Shown: in pieces, positions 11,862 to 23,142 of the stretch
Layout: each line of letters opens with the position of its first letter
Numbering within the stretch: the stretch's first letter is position 1
Origin: Cylicocyclus nassatus
Lineage: Eukaryota; Nematoda; Chromadorea; Rhabditida; Strongylidae
Direction of reading: 5' to 3'
Length of the DNA stretch: 64,000 nucleotides
Assembly (NCBI GenBank): GCA_958299035.1
Contig: CATQJL010000316.1
Coordinates: forward strand, 28,836,012 to 28,900,011
Notes under the pieces: generated by a model
Databases searched by the model: none
The model's input: only the letters and a program-made list of their open reading frames with translations
Told to the model about the DNA's origin: nothing
Position numbers and translations under genes: made by a program

Positions 11862-12878
11862 AGCTGTTTTGAACATAAGCTGCCCATGGCGCAACGTTAT
11901 TGCTTTATATCTTCAAAACATGTTTCAAACAATAACATCGTCAAATATGACTCCAAAAATCGCATATGAGAGAAAATCTCTATTTCCCGCCCTTTTGGCC
12001 AAATCTCACTAATAGGAATAATAACGTGCTGGTAAGCCAAACCATCCCGCAATTTTGAAGTCATAATCGATTATTCAAGCTATTTAAGGCAAATAATTTT
12101 TTTGAGAAATACTTTACTGACCATGTGAGCGGCTAAAGAGAGAACTAAACGAGCCCCTTCCACCACATAAATGAGTTGCCCCTTCACAAATCAATCGCTT
12201 GCTCGAGTAAATTAAACAAGCACATTAAGTCTCCCATTGTAAGGCAATTTCTTCTCCGTACCAGGTTTTTTTCGCTTGTTGAGAATAGCTAGCACTCGTA
12301 AATCTCTTCTCATACTTAATCTTCATGCTAATTTTGCCCTTGAAGCATTTGTATGGGAATCTCATTACTTTTTGCTTGCTATAAGAAAAGTGTTTTGCAT
12401 TTTGAATGCAATAGAATAAAACAGAGGGGCACTAGCATCTTCTTATCTTGCTTCTAACAAAATTCATGAATTTCTCGAATTTGTGAATTTTCGATGATGT
12501 GCTTGAACAATTCTGTATAAGTTACATTAGTTATAATCATGGTTGAGCAAGAGGTCAAGCACAAGTCCTTCAAAAACGACCCCTCCCCCCTGTGACCAAA
12601 CGACACTCCGCTTCACCTCCAAGTCCTCAGGATGTTATATTTTGAAGAAGAATAGCCTTCACTGCAGGTTTCTATTTTTTGAAATCTGTAGGCGCGACTT
12701 TCTGCGGTTGCACAACCACACGCAATTTGACGGCAAGTTTCAGATCTGGATTCCCTATTTTCAGAGCTATAATTTTCACAGGGATGGAGTGTCTGGCTCC
12801 AAATTTTCAATATAGCAAGAAGAGGCTTTGCGCTCAATACTCACATCACAAAAGGGGCGATTTTTGAATTTTGAAGGC
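11862..12878. other. no confident gene
   Basis: Only overlapping opposite-strand frames (12543-12867) are present, with no motif or matched splice sites. Confidence 0.35.
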
Positions 12879-12960
12879 AAGTTAACAGGGTCAGGCGCAA
12901 CCCCTTAAAAGCTCAGGCGGCCTGACCTTTTGAGGGGTTGCGCCTGACCCCATTAACTTT
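12879..12960. repeat. 80-bp near-perfect hairpin
   Basis: AAGTTAACAGGGTCAGGCGC is mirrored by GCGCCTGACCCCATTAACTT with GGGG/CCCC inner stems. The size fits a very short foldback MITE. A fragment with the same GCGCGCCTGACCCCA motif occurs near 13555-13570. Confidence 0.75.
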
Positions 12961-12978
12961 ATTTCCGAAAAAGCTTTT

Positions 12979-13183
12979 CTACCCAAGTTTCATGTGATTT
13001 GCTAGCTCAACCCTCGAAGATTCCACATCATAGTTTGAGCGTGATTCGACTTGTGTCGGCCTTGTGCTGCTAATCCGAGGAGTTGAAGCACTCAACGTGA
13101 AAAACGTGCCGGTTGGAATTTCGGCAGCACTTCTTACTTCACTGTTCGAAAGCGGTATGAAGCTCGATTTGTAGCATAGACTT
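12979..13183 (-). CDS. possible terminal exon, unknown product
   Basis: On the minus strand a frame of about 67 codons ends in TAG at 12979-12981. It is rich in Ser, Thr, Glu and Arg, for example TFFTLSASTPRISSTRPTQ, and is higher in GC than its flanks. The upstream boundary would be an AG near 13184 after TTTTCTAC, which is only a fair acceptor. No upstream exon is linked with confidence; a minus-strand frame near 13990-14170 behind GGGGTTTCAG is one candidate. The family is not recognised. Confidence 0.25.
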
Positions 13184-13215
13184 GTAGAAAACATTACTTT
13201 GTTATGAGTATACAA

Positions 13216-14495
13216 AAGCCGACTTTTCTCATTTCTGAAACCAAGTTAACTCTTAAAAATCACGCTTTTTAGACGTTGAGAAATACTTAATAGAAACAGC
13301 AGTAGGTAATGGTTTGTAGAGCGCATAGAGGTAACTTGACTTGCTGATTATGGAAATGATATCCATATCACACAGCAAGCTTCCTTGTCGATCTCATATG
13401 TCAAGGTAAAAGAGATGAAGATTTGAATTTTGGCTGAAACTTCCATTGTGGAAACAATCAGTATGCTGTTTATGATCGTCATTCCTTCATGTGGTCGCCG
13501 ACTTTTGATTAGGACCCCCCCCTCAGTCTTATCCTCAATACGATCCCCCGGTCGGGCGCGCCTGACCCCACGCTCAACCCTGGTTATAATTTATCCCTGC
13601 ATTTCAAAATTATTGCTATTAGTATCTAGTTGTCACGAAATTTCTGCTCTTTTCGCTATCTAGCTGGAATTCCTTTCTTTGTAATTTTATTAGAAAGAAG
13701 AAATCCTTTTCTTTGCAAAGCATCTTCATCAATTTTTAGTCACTCATTGCAGAGATAAAAAGTGACAAAGAAACTATTCAGATTTAAATCAATTAGTAAG
13801 GTTGCCAAAAATCAGGAAGATGTCAAAAAAATCGAAACAAACTCTTGATTAATACCCAAAGGCCTTAGGAGTAGGGCAACTGCGCTATCCAGCCTCTAAT
13901 GTGGCCCCTGAATGTAAAAAATGGACCTGAATCCCACGAAAGTGCTGAAGCCACGCCTGCCCTGTCAAGCTCCGCCCACCCAAGTTCTGCAAGTTATCTG
14001 TGCTTTGAGAAAAAACCGCTCCGCAAAAATTGGGTTTTTGGGGGGGGGGGGGTTTGCACATTTTGCACTTCAGATAAGAAATCAGCAACCACGGAAAGGT
14101 CTGGAATGACAAAAACATGGAAGATGAAGGTTTGGATGGATGCTGCCTTTGATGTGCAAAACATATTAAGCTGAAACCCCGATCAACGAATGTTTGTATA
14201 CTCAGGTTCCAGATGAAGTGAAATACTAGTTGTTGGCGAAAATTTTAGTAATCAAGAGCGAGCGACTTATCCAAAGCAATTTGCCTATAATAAAATATTA
14301 TTACAGTATACGTACAAACGTACAAAAATTTCATATTGCCATGATATTGACTCCATGCTACAAAAAGTTGGTCGCAATTTTTTATATCCGCAGTCCTAAC
14401 TCCTTTTAGCAATGAACTTTTTGTTGACATCAAACGTGCTTCATAACAGTTTGTCATAAAGAGCACTAGTGCTAATGGTCATTTTTATCTAAGAA
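13216..14495. other. no confident gene; poly(G) tract at 14040-14052
   Basis: Several overlapping frames around 13885-14174 are GC-elevated but open on both strands. A 13-base G run interrupts them. Confidence 0.35.
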
Positions 14496-15016
14496 CTAGC
14501 TGGCTTGCCCGGCTCCGCCGGGCCTGCCAGCTAGACCCGTGTACGTATGTTCCGAATAGAATTTTTTATTTCTGAACCGATTGGGACCGAACTTTGCACA
14601 CATACACTTCGGGGCAGGGAGCGTGTCACAGCCCACTTTTCGTTATCGATCGATATCGATTTTATTGATTTTTTGCAAAATTCGAGCTAGAGGGCTGGGA
14701 TTTGACAGAGGGGGGTAATCGAGCATGCTGATCACCCCCTTCGGGGTGATCAGCATGCTCGATTACCCCCCTCTGTCAAATCCCAGCCCTCTAGCTCGAA
14801 TTTTGCAAAAAATCAATAAAATCGATATCGATCGATGACGAAAAGTAGCCTATGACACGCTCCCTGCCCCGAAGTATATGTGTGCCAAATTTGGTCCCGA
14901 TCGGTTCAGAAATAAAAATTTCTATTCCGCACATACGTACAGACAGACAGACAGACAGACAGACATACAGACAGACAGACATACAGACAGACAGACATTC
15001 AGCTTTATATATAAGA
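14496..15016 (-). mobile_element. non-autonomous Helitron with ~200-bp perfect-looking palindrome
   Basis: This is the same family as 10078-10492, in reverse. The CTAG end and GCCCGG/CCGGGC hairpin are at 14496-14530, and the TC end with TATATATAAG is at 15015-15016, again inserted at A|T. The interior is a long inverted repeat: arms of about 200 bp (roughly 14532-14738 and 14743-14940) meet at a 4-base loop in GATCACCCC-CTTC-GGGGTGATC. A long TCTG/TCTA microsatellite follows on the 5' side (14941-15000). Confidence 0.85.
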
Positions 15017-15729
15017 TAAATTGCCAATCCAATAACTCGAGTTATTAATTTGATTTATTTTATCCTTATTCTTACTCTTTTATTTTATTTTATTTTTTCA
15101 CGTTCTCAAATAGGCATTTTATTCTCGTCTCGTATTGCTTTCACATGGATTTCTATTGCAGAAAATGTGCATTAGTGAAGTGAAACCAGAATTTTCTGGG
15201 AAATATCTTGAGATTTTGCAAATTGTCCTAAGTAATTTTTAATGAGTACAATGGACTTTTCCCAAGTCTTCTCATTTTGTTTTCTGCTGCTGCAAATCAA
15301 TCTCCAAGATCACTTGTATTTGTTATCTCGTCCTTTTCTTCTTTTCCTCTCCCCCCATTTTTCGACTCTTTCTAAAAAATTTTCTACTGTAGATGATATT
15401 CTCTGAAGAATGCCGAATTTTTAATCGTGATTTTGTAACAAAATTTGATACTTTTGATTCTTGCAATCGGAATTTGCAATTAAAAATTAACTACGGTATA
15501 TAAATGTCATGAACTTTTTTCTGCAGTGAAATATGCCATCGATTAAAGGCTATAAATTCACTGCATAATTTATGTTTTTATGTCTTTTCTTGGTATCTTT
15601 CGCCTTATTAGAGCTAATTAGAGTCCATTCCGACTAGAGATTGTTAAAGCGGCAGTGTATTTTTCTGCTCACTTAATTTATGGTTTCTTATTTTCGCCAC
15701 CAAAAATTACTCTTTCATACTGAACTATG
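15017..15729. other. AT-rich, nothing recognised
   Basis: T-rich sequence with no persuasive frame, splice chain or inverted repeat. Confidence 0.4.
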
Positions 15730-15880
15730 TAATCTTCGATTGAACTGGGTTGGCGGCTGGAAGGCGGGGCTTCGTGACCTAATCAAGTCTAGGTAATGAT
15801 TAGAGAGCACGCGCGCGGGAGAGACGCAGACTGCGTAGCGGGGCGAGCGGCCTCAGTTAAGACAGTTGAATCAAAGGTTA
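15730..15880. mobile_element. ~180-bp foldback MITE (CCTTTGATTCA family), right arm deleted
   Basis: The left arm GGCGGCTGGAAGGCGGGGCT and the central ACGCGCGCGG are present. Most of the right GC arm is missing before GTTGAATCAAAGGTTA. Confidence 0.8.
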
Positions 15881-16091
15881 CTCCTTCTTTTTGCCAATCT
15901 CCTGTTGATATATCCAATACTCAAAAAAATTATTTCTTTAGAGTTACAGACGCCCAAGAACAAAATTATTTTCAACTGCCTAGTAGTGTAACGAACAAGA
16001 ATTTCAAGAGTGCTTCTTCATTCCCAATTTTTAAGCGGATCATGCAAGCAAAAGGAGTAACGTGAGAACCACACACCATTGCTAATAATGT

Positions 16092-16417
16092 ATGAATCCC
16101 GTTCCTATAGCGTCATTGTCGTCGTTAAGTGCCACGGACGTGGAATTGCAAACTTCCATCTGGCATGTGTAATTTCTTCTTCATCAATGAGAATCTGAGA
16201 ATCTTAAAGTTCTTGTTGAAATCTCTACTTAACCTATTTCAAAGTTTTGCTAAATGAAAGTCCATTACTCGGAAGCGAGCACTCAGTAAGTACTGCCTAC
16301 CTTGCAGCACAAGTGGCTTCAAACCTTTCCTCACCAAACAAAGCGTACGAGGCGGTAGGACCTCTAGACTATAGCGTTGAGGGACTTTCAAATAAGCTTC
16401 TTAACGCTAAATTATAG
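16092..16417 (+). CDS. candidate small two-exon gene, unknown product
   Basis: ATG at 16092 opens MNPVPIASLSSLSATDVELQ and continues to W-H. A donor GT|GTAATT at 16169 and an AG at 16259-16260 would join it in phase to an exon running to TAG at 16415-16417 (PLLGSEHSVSTAYLAAQVAS and on), giving about 78 residues. Both pieces are higher in GC than their surroundings and are not palindromic. The acceptor (CTAAATGAAAG) is weak for a nematode; the better one at 16244 leads into the same frame only with another donor (GCAT|GTG). An excellent donor (TCA|GTAAGTAC) at 16286 suggests it could instead be the start of a longer gene. No homology is recognised. Confidence 0.25.
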
Positions 16418-16452
16418 AGGTTACTTGTTTCTATATGTATAGAAGCGAAATA

Positions 16453-17318
16453 TTAGGTTGGTTCACAATTAATGCAAGTTTTTTCTAATTTTTCTTCCAA
16501 AAGCTAGTTTTCGATATCGTTTTTCTCTAAAACTTTAAACAGTGCAAAAGCCCGTCTCTCCTAACTTCTTACATATACTTTCCTTTTAGATCTTTGTTCG
16601 AACCAAAGATCCGTGCCTTCAAAGTTAGGGACTCAAGCTTGATTCGTCTTGCTTCTAAATCAATGAAAAATGCTCAAATTTGTTTTAACAACTATGTTTC
16701 ATAATAGCAAGGATTTGTGCCACAAAATGTTCATCAACCTAAATTTTTCAAAAATCCTGAGCAGTTTGCTGGGATCATTCCGAGTTTTATAAACTAGGTG
16801 AGAAGCGAATGCAGAACTTTTACTTCGCGCTGGTAAAGTGAACCAAGGGTTTTCTACTGGTGGGAAAATAGCAGGATCTTCTAGTTTTTCAAATGAGGAA
16901 ATCTCGAAGGAAATCTAAAAAACGCAGTTTTTTGCCTTTTCTGAAATGCAGAAAAAAGTGGCATTTTTGCTTTCTTGATAGTATTCTTTTCGCAGTAACT
17001 TTTTGGTAAAACCGAAGTTTTATACTATTATTGCATCGACCATCGGCTATGCAATGAACAAAGTTTGCTTCATTCTATTCCTTTCGGGAATAAGTAAACT
17101 ACTCTACCAAACAGAGCTCAACAGAAAAGATTTTCGGTAAATTTTGAGTCAGAAAATCTTTCCCATGGTGAGTATAATTATATAAAAGTATATATTGTCT
17201 AGCTAAAGGTTTGCTGTTTATAACGGTCTTTGCGCGCTCAGAAAGATTGTTTTGAAAACGATATAACTTATTTGAAGTGGAAGTTTAGGAAACGTGCATT
17301 AAATACGAGCCAACCTAA
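16453..17318. mobile_element. mariner-type MITE, ~866 bp
   Basis: TTAGGTTGGTTCACAATTAATGCAAG at the left is mirrored at the right by ...GCATTAAATACGAGCCAACCTAA; both ends are flanked by TA. It is related to 6838-7742. No transposase is present. Confidence 0.85.
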
Positions 17319-18027
17319 TATCCTATATAGTCTACTGACCCCCCCCCCCCAAAAAAAATTGCTTAGGCTTACGGCGCACTTTTCTTCTCCTAACATTTCG
17401 GGATGTAAGCTAGGCAAAAGATTTGATAAGCTTAATTGTGTCTTTTATTCCTATTATTTTGTTTTACTAATAATTAAAACTAAAAAACTCTTAGACCGGC
17501 ATCGCTAAATACATACTTATTATCGTATTACCCCTGTAAAATTGATTGAAAAAGACCGTCGTGCCTCTATTATTTTTTTATAATGCGCCCGTCATCGTTT
17601 ATTGTCTCTTGCTCGTTAAATCAAAACTAATGATGCTATATATGTGCTCTGCAAAACACTATAGCCTCAATTGCAAAAAGAAGATCTTATCACGTGTTCA
17701 CCTAATTCATGTGCAGCAGCTGCTGTTTCAACAACAGTTTTTTCAACAAAATTTATTGTAACATAATTATTCTATCATTTCTGTATCTAAATATATTGTT
17801 TTATTATTATGATCGCAGTCAAGAGTCTATGGCTTCCTATTAAGACTCTCTATTTTCCAATTATTTCTGACTGTTGTCAAAGGAAGCTGTGAACCTCACT
17901 AATTGCTTTTTGTTGACTATTTTCGTAGTCTTCATATTCTCATTCCATAATTAGTATTTTCTCAAATTTCTTGTTTACGCTGTCATGCGAACACGAACAA
18001 CGAGTAATTTTGGGTAATTATCATTAA
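17319..18027. other. no gene; poly(C) tract at 17339-17350
   Basis: A 12-base C run is followed by 8 A. The rest is AT-rich with no persuasive exon. Confidence 0.4.
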
Positions 18028-18204
18028 TCTGCGGCTTGCACGTCAATTTTCCTACAAAGTAAAGCTCAATTATTGGACGCAGACAACGCTTCCCTTTGTT
18101 GCGGCGCGGCTCGCGAAGCTTGTGTATCCTTTCAGAACACCGTAATAAATGACTTGCACATGCTAATATCTTTGCAGTTAGAGAAAAGAAAAGTTTCTAA
18201 ACAC
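18028..18204 (+). CDS. possible exon, unknown product
   Basis: The frame is open from 18028 to a stop at 18268-18270 (81 codons), and the first ~59 codons look protein-like (SKAQLLDADNASLCCGAARE, then NTVINDLHMLISLQLEKRK). GC is raised in the first half. The last ~20 codons fall in the short dispersed repeat at 18203-18312 and are unlikely to be coding. Two internal TTTNCAG sequences could be acceptors. No family is recognised. Confidence 0.22.
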
Positions 18205-18312
18205 TCCGTTTCGTTCCTTCCCTTAGACGGAGTACAAAATCTCAGAACTCTCCCCAGAACTCCTCAGTAAAAAAGGAAACTCTCCCCGGAACTCCTCAGT
18301 AAGGAAGGAGAG
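18203..18312. repeat. short dispersed repeat with hairpin potential, copy 1
   Basis: CTCCGTTTCGTTCCTTCCC and AGACGGAGT at the left, and CTCCCCGGAACTCCTCAGTA followed by AGGAAGGAGAG at the right, recur at 27614-27696. CCTTCC and GGAAGG can pair. The second half is internally duplicated here. Confidence 0.6.
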
Positions 18313-20432
18313 TCCATGAGTCCTGTGTAAATTTTGAAATAGTTTTAAGATAGAGTTTTTTAATGCTGTTAAAATAGTTGAAGTCTAAAGGCTCACTGTT
18401 TGTATATTACGCATTTAATTCAAGTCTTTCTTTTCATTTATTGATACAAGAACTAATTTTCAAAAAAAGGGTTCCATTTCAGTGGCTTATGTGCCCTTCT
18501 CTGTGCTAATTTTGAATTGGATAATATCGGCTACTCTCTGCAACTATGAAACGTAAACATAGTTACTTATGCATTACTAATCTGAGAATTTGCGTTAACC
18601 TCGGCGAAAGTTCCTTGAGAAGGAAACACTCGTGGTGCAAAGCATCCGAGCAGTAGTTTTTCGCTCAAGTCATGATGTAATTTTTGTAATTTTTGAAAGC
18701 TGAAATAAGAAAAGAACTCTTATAGAATGAAGTATACATGTTGCCATTAAGCTAAAAGTTTACCCACATTCAATGCTTCAAATTTCATCATAAAACTCGT
18801 AAAAGTTGAATCCTGCTGACGCACACCCAGTCGCTTCTGCTAAAAAAGAAAGAGAATGATCGATCGAATTTTCGCAAATTCTCTGGTCACCCCCTGAGTC
18901 GAAACTATATGCTTTCTAGTTTTTGTTGAATCACCAAAAAATTGGAGATTTTTTTGTCAGCTTGACCCATTCACAACAAGGCCACTTTTTCGATCACTGT
19001 CGTTTCGAACTAGAGCCTTTCTTGCTTTGTCAAACTTACAACCCGCCCGTGGGGCGTATTGTCCAAAATCTTAGTCTTTTTGGAAAAGGTCGAAATATGT
19101 CTCCGAGAATTTGCTTAGAGGAGTTAACAAAGGCGCTGGATATCATATAACATAATTCAATTTTGGCATTACGTTGTAGGATTACGGTAGTCATTCTGTA
19201 GAAACCCAACATCATGGTTTCTTATGAAAAAATGTTTTTTGGGATTATTTCACGTGCTGATCATGAACTGTAGTGCCCACTTTGTTCGCTACTGTCCACT
19301 GGAGCTAAGGTAGCAGTACGGTGGAATTTTAGTAAAATCAAAGAACTGATATAAAGAGGCGGTATTAGAACTTGAGACAAACATTTTCGTAATCAGCATT
19401 TTCAAAAACTACATATCTAAGATTTCAGCTTCCTGGAATGAACAATGCAAAAATCAATAAGATCGATATTTTTTGATGAGCTGACATCAATCTCTTGTCC
19501 GTCCCGAAGCAGCATTCTGCAAAAAATTTGTGCTTAAGTCTATGCCTTATCTCTATCTACAGTATACCTACCGTCACATTACATTACAGTATTCCGGGGC
19601 GCGCAGACCCGCACCACTCCGGCTAATGCTTCTCTTGGGTGTCCCCAATCATGTGCCAGATCTTCGTAAAATTCCATAGTAAAATGGCAAAGCTAGAGCT
19701 TCAGGAATCTTAGACACACCGGTGGGTCGTATTGTGCGAAATGGAAGAACACGTACGATCCACGGGTGGGTCGTATTGTCGTGAATATGTTAATCAAGGT
19801 GTTTTGCGAACGAGTGATAAAATCGCATTTTTTGAGATTTGCCAAAAGAAGGAGCCTACTATATAATCGGTCATTCCTTTGCAACACTAGCAATCTAATA
19901 TTTGCATAAGAACTCAATTTTAGCTGTTGGTTCTTAAACGTGAGTGCACGATTTTCAATGAATGTCCTTATAATTACATTTTACTTCAGTTTATATCTGT
20001 ATATCTTACGTAATCTGTGAGAGGAATACGATGGAAATAAAAAGAGATCCCACTAATTTTCCTTTTATCACAAATCTTCAAATATGAAATTCTGCCTCTT
20101 CTTTCGCCTAATGAAATGTTTGAGCCCGACCTGGAAATAAACTTCAACGGATCAAAATTTTCCTGTCTACTGAGTAGCACAAGATTATCATTGGAATAAT
20201 AACAAGTAGTTGTCTTATTCTAAGAGGATTTGTATTCTATATAAGGTCATTTGCACTAACACAGATTGTGATCAACCTAAGCTATTTTTACACTTTTTTT
20301 GTATTCCTTGATATACCCTTTTTTGAATTCTTCGATACTCAAATCATATGATTTCAACTAGAAATAAAATTCAAATTACTTCTCCGTTCATTAACAGCAA
20401 TTATATGCCACCCGTTGTCTTTTTTCTTGCAG
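18313..20432. other. no confident gene
   Basis: A minus-strand frame at 19986-20180 (ends TDYVRYTDIN) reads protein-like, but a plus-strand frame over the same bases behind TTTTACTTCAG does too, so neither is called. The motif GGTGGGTCGTATTGT occurs at about 19720 and again near 19764, with a related GGGGCGTATTGT near 19047. Confidence 0.35.
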
Positions 20433-21148
20433 ATCGGTGCACATAGTCTAAAGAACCATAGATGTGCTTTACCCAATTATCATAACTGACGCACAAGGCC
20501 AGCCTAAATGTCGTCAAGCCATGCGTAATGATGCTTATTCGGGCACATTTCCACATCGGGTATTCCTAGAATCAGAGACACCCCCACATTCTTCGCCTCA
20601 AGTGATCTTTAAGAGTTGCTCCATGGCTAAGCTTTCGCACTAGATTAGAGCTCAGGTTTGCCTAAAAAAATTACGTTTAAGAACCATAAAGTTCTCAAAA
20701 TCTTTGAAGGATGATGGGCACTACACTAGGTGAAAACCTAAAACAATTTTTATAGAGTTGCTTTGCAAGATTTCTAGATGTTTCGTATGTTTGTTTTCTT
20801 TTGTACGCCCCATTGTCACTTTCGAAGTAAATCTCATAACAAAAATTTTTTTGGTGCCGAAATCTGACTTAGATTTTTGCCAACATTAGGTTACTCAGTA
20901 TGTTTCACTACACTATAATTAACCCACCTTAGGAGAAGATATGTAAAATCTGACTGCCTACCTGTTCACTTGTCATAAATCAATTTCCATACAAAAATTT
21001 CTATCAGAAAAAGCACCTCGCCGAGCTGAGTCGAACGGTGTTACTGGATTCTAATTTCGTTCAACCTGAGCCAAACTATGACGATGCGACGCGGATTTCG
21101 GTGAACTTCGCGGAGTTCAGCGACTTTTTGATGAATTGTGAGCGTTAA
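20433..21148 (+). CDS. candidate gene 3' end: two exons, product unknown
   Basis: The clearest piece is the last exon, 21008-21148, behind TTTCTATCAG. It has 46 codons, an acidic and polar composition (for example DSNFVQPEPNYDDATRISVN) and a TAA stop, at nearly 50% GC in a ~33% GC setting. A preceding exon ending 20601 (CAA|GTGATC, phase 0) joins it in frame across a 406-nt intron and encodes DAQGQPKCRQAMRNDAYSGT and FLESETPPHS. That exon follows a superb acceptor (TTTTTTCTTGCAG, 20432), but the frame straight after the acceptor meets a stop at 20487; one extra base near 20488 would explain this. Either the true start is different or the gene is a pseudogene. No family is recognised. Confidence 0.35.
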
Positions 21149-21318
21149 TGTATACCGTGATTATTTTTGTACCGCATAAAATAAGTCAAGTATTGTATTG
21201 CTGAGCATTTTTTGTGAAAAAAAATGCAAACGACATTAATGGGATTGGAACTGATCTGAATAGAAAGCAAATCTGCTCTTTTAGCCTGTATCTTCAAACA
21301 CTGTGACTTGACCACTAT

Positions 21319-21497
21319 ACCCTTTGATTAGAGTGGCTTCGCGGCTGGAAGGCGGGGCTTCGTGACCTAGTTAAGGTTAGGTAATGATCAGAGAGCACGC
21401 GCGCGGGATAAACACAGACTGCGTCGCAGACGCGAGCGGCCCTAATCAGGTCATAAATCTCCGCCTTCAGCCGCCAAGCCAATTGAATCAAAGGTTA
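21319..21497. mobile_element. ~180-bp foldback MITE (CCTTTGATTCA family)
   Basis: TA-CCCTTTGATTA at the left and TTGAATCAAAGGT-TA at the right enclose the GGCTGGAAGGCGGGGCTTCG arm and its partner. This copy best shows the TA flanks. Confidence 0.85.
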
Positions 21498-22771
21498 TCA
21501 TATGGAGATTTGCCAAATTTCTGCAAGAGTTGCTAATTGAGAAGAGCATTCCTCTCTTCTTTTCCTATCTCATACTTCTTTACTTTTTTCCACCGCTGAC
21601 AACCTGCCCATTGAGGCCAAAATTTTGCTCAACACGCTTTCCAAAGTCGTCTTTGTTTGGACGTTCAATAAGCAAAAAGAATTTTGAATAAATAAAGTGT
21701 TCCCACTTTCTTTTTCTTCAATCCCTCTTCCCTCTCACGGATGTACATAACTTTTATGTGTCTCGAACCTGGATCCTTTACTTTTTTCAAACCCATTGAG
21801 CACTTCCTTGACGTTGCAATCCATGTCTCCCATTTTGTTTACCACTATTGTCATGGTAAGATTTCCACGTGTTTCTTTACTATAATATGTTGCCTGGATA
21901 CAACATAAATCACCTGGCTACTAAAATTCGAGTCACAACTTTGCACAAAATTTATCCATCATTTAAAGAAATTGCACACACACTGAATATTTTTTCTATC
22001 ACATCATCCCACAATTTTTCCTTGGAAAAGCCCGTTGTTTCCATTTACTTTCCTAGAAAAATCTGATCTTCATCGTCTTCACGTACAGTGGGCAAGGTCA
22101 AGAATTCGCTTCAGAAAGTCTGGGAAAAACAAAATTAATAAAAAATTTTGAGACAACCGGTCAGGTTAGGGTTTTGTGGATCTCATTAGGCTGATGTACA
22201 TGACTAGAGAAGGGGAGGAGGGGCGGGGCGCTGGGGGGGGGGGGGTTGATAGTACGACTTTGCTGTGAATGACTTCCATAGATTCTATGATATGAAGTAT
22301 AATATTTCCCAACTGATACATACCTGCGTCTAGATCAAAAATCGCTCCCCGGACAGGAGAAATTTTTTTGATTGCAAGGCGCCCTCATAGTCTAAAAGTG
22401 AGCCATAGATTTCCCGCCATTCCGATTGCAAATTTCTCTTTGAAAATGAAAAAATACTTTGCTTTGTTGGTTCTATGGGGCCTAGAAAATTGTTTTAAAT
22501 TTTGGGAGCGTCCTTGCACAGCAATACACAAACAGTATGTTGGTATAAAAGTCAGAATGGTCATAGTGTTCACGAGTGTTTTTCTCTATCTTGGCAAATG
22601 ACTGGAATTAAGCATTGAAATTTTTTGTCCAAAATAAGCGCTAGAAAATAGGTATCTTGGGTTTGCCTTGCAATGGTGTGTTTTTGTGCAGTTGCACATG
22701 TTACGTTATATATACCAAGCTACACGTGGGAAATGTAAGTTGAAGTAAATTCAAATTAGCACTGGGACGTA
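21498..22771. other. no confident gene; poly(G) tract at 22233-22245
   Basis: AT-rich DNA with a 13-base G run inside a G-rich patch (22207-22245). Frames at 22368-22601 and 22385-22573 overlap on opposite strands and are not supported. Confidence 0.35.
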
Positions 22772-23142
22772 CAGTCGTTTCCAATACGTATTGATTTTTT
22801 CTACCGTATGCCTTCCAGCCGGTGTGGATTGGTGCGGCGCCGCCGAGAAAAGCAACGCGGCGCAAACCCGACGCGATGCGGCGCCTCATCAATCTATACC
22901 AATCCACACCAATCCACTCATGTTGAGGCTGGAAGGCATACGGTGGTGTGGATTGGTGCGGCGCCGCCGAGAAAAGCAACGCGGCGCAAACTCGAAGCGA
23001 TGCGGCGCAAACCCGAAGCGATGCGGCGCAAACCCGAAGCGATGCGGCGCCTCACCAATCCACACCAATCCACACCAATCCACTTCATGTTGAGGCTGGA
23101 AGGCATACGGTAGAAAAAACCAATACGTATTGAAAACAACTG
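22772..23142. mobile_element. Tc1-type MITE with internal GC-rich tandem repeats
   Basis: The ends are CAGTCGTTTCCAATACGTAT and its complement, flanked by TA, then TACCGTATGCCTTCCAGCC arms. Inside, a palindromic unit (GTGTGGATTGGTGCGGCGCC ... ACCAATCCACACC) is present twice. The second unit carries three ~20-bp repeats with GAAGCGATGCGGCGCAAACC and three ACCAATCCAC repeats. Open frames across it are by-products of the repeats. Confidence 0.85.

Noticed and set aside
16281..16307. GTAAGTACTG...TTGCAG as an intron within the 16261-16417 exon
   Set aside because: About 26 nt, too short, and the frame is open without splicing.
22150..22180. Telomeric TTAGGC repeat search
   Set aside because: Only single isolated TTAGGC hexamers occur; no tandem array is present.
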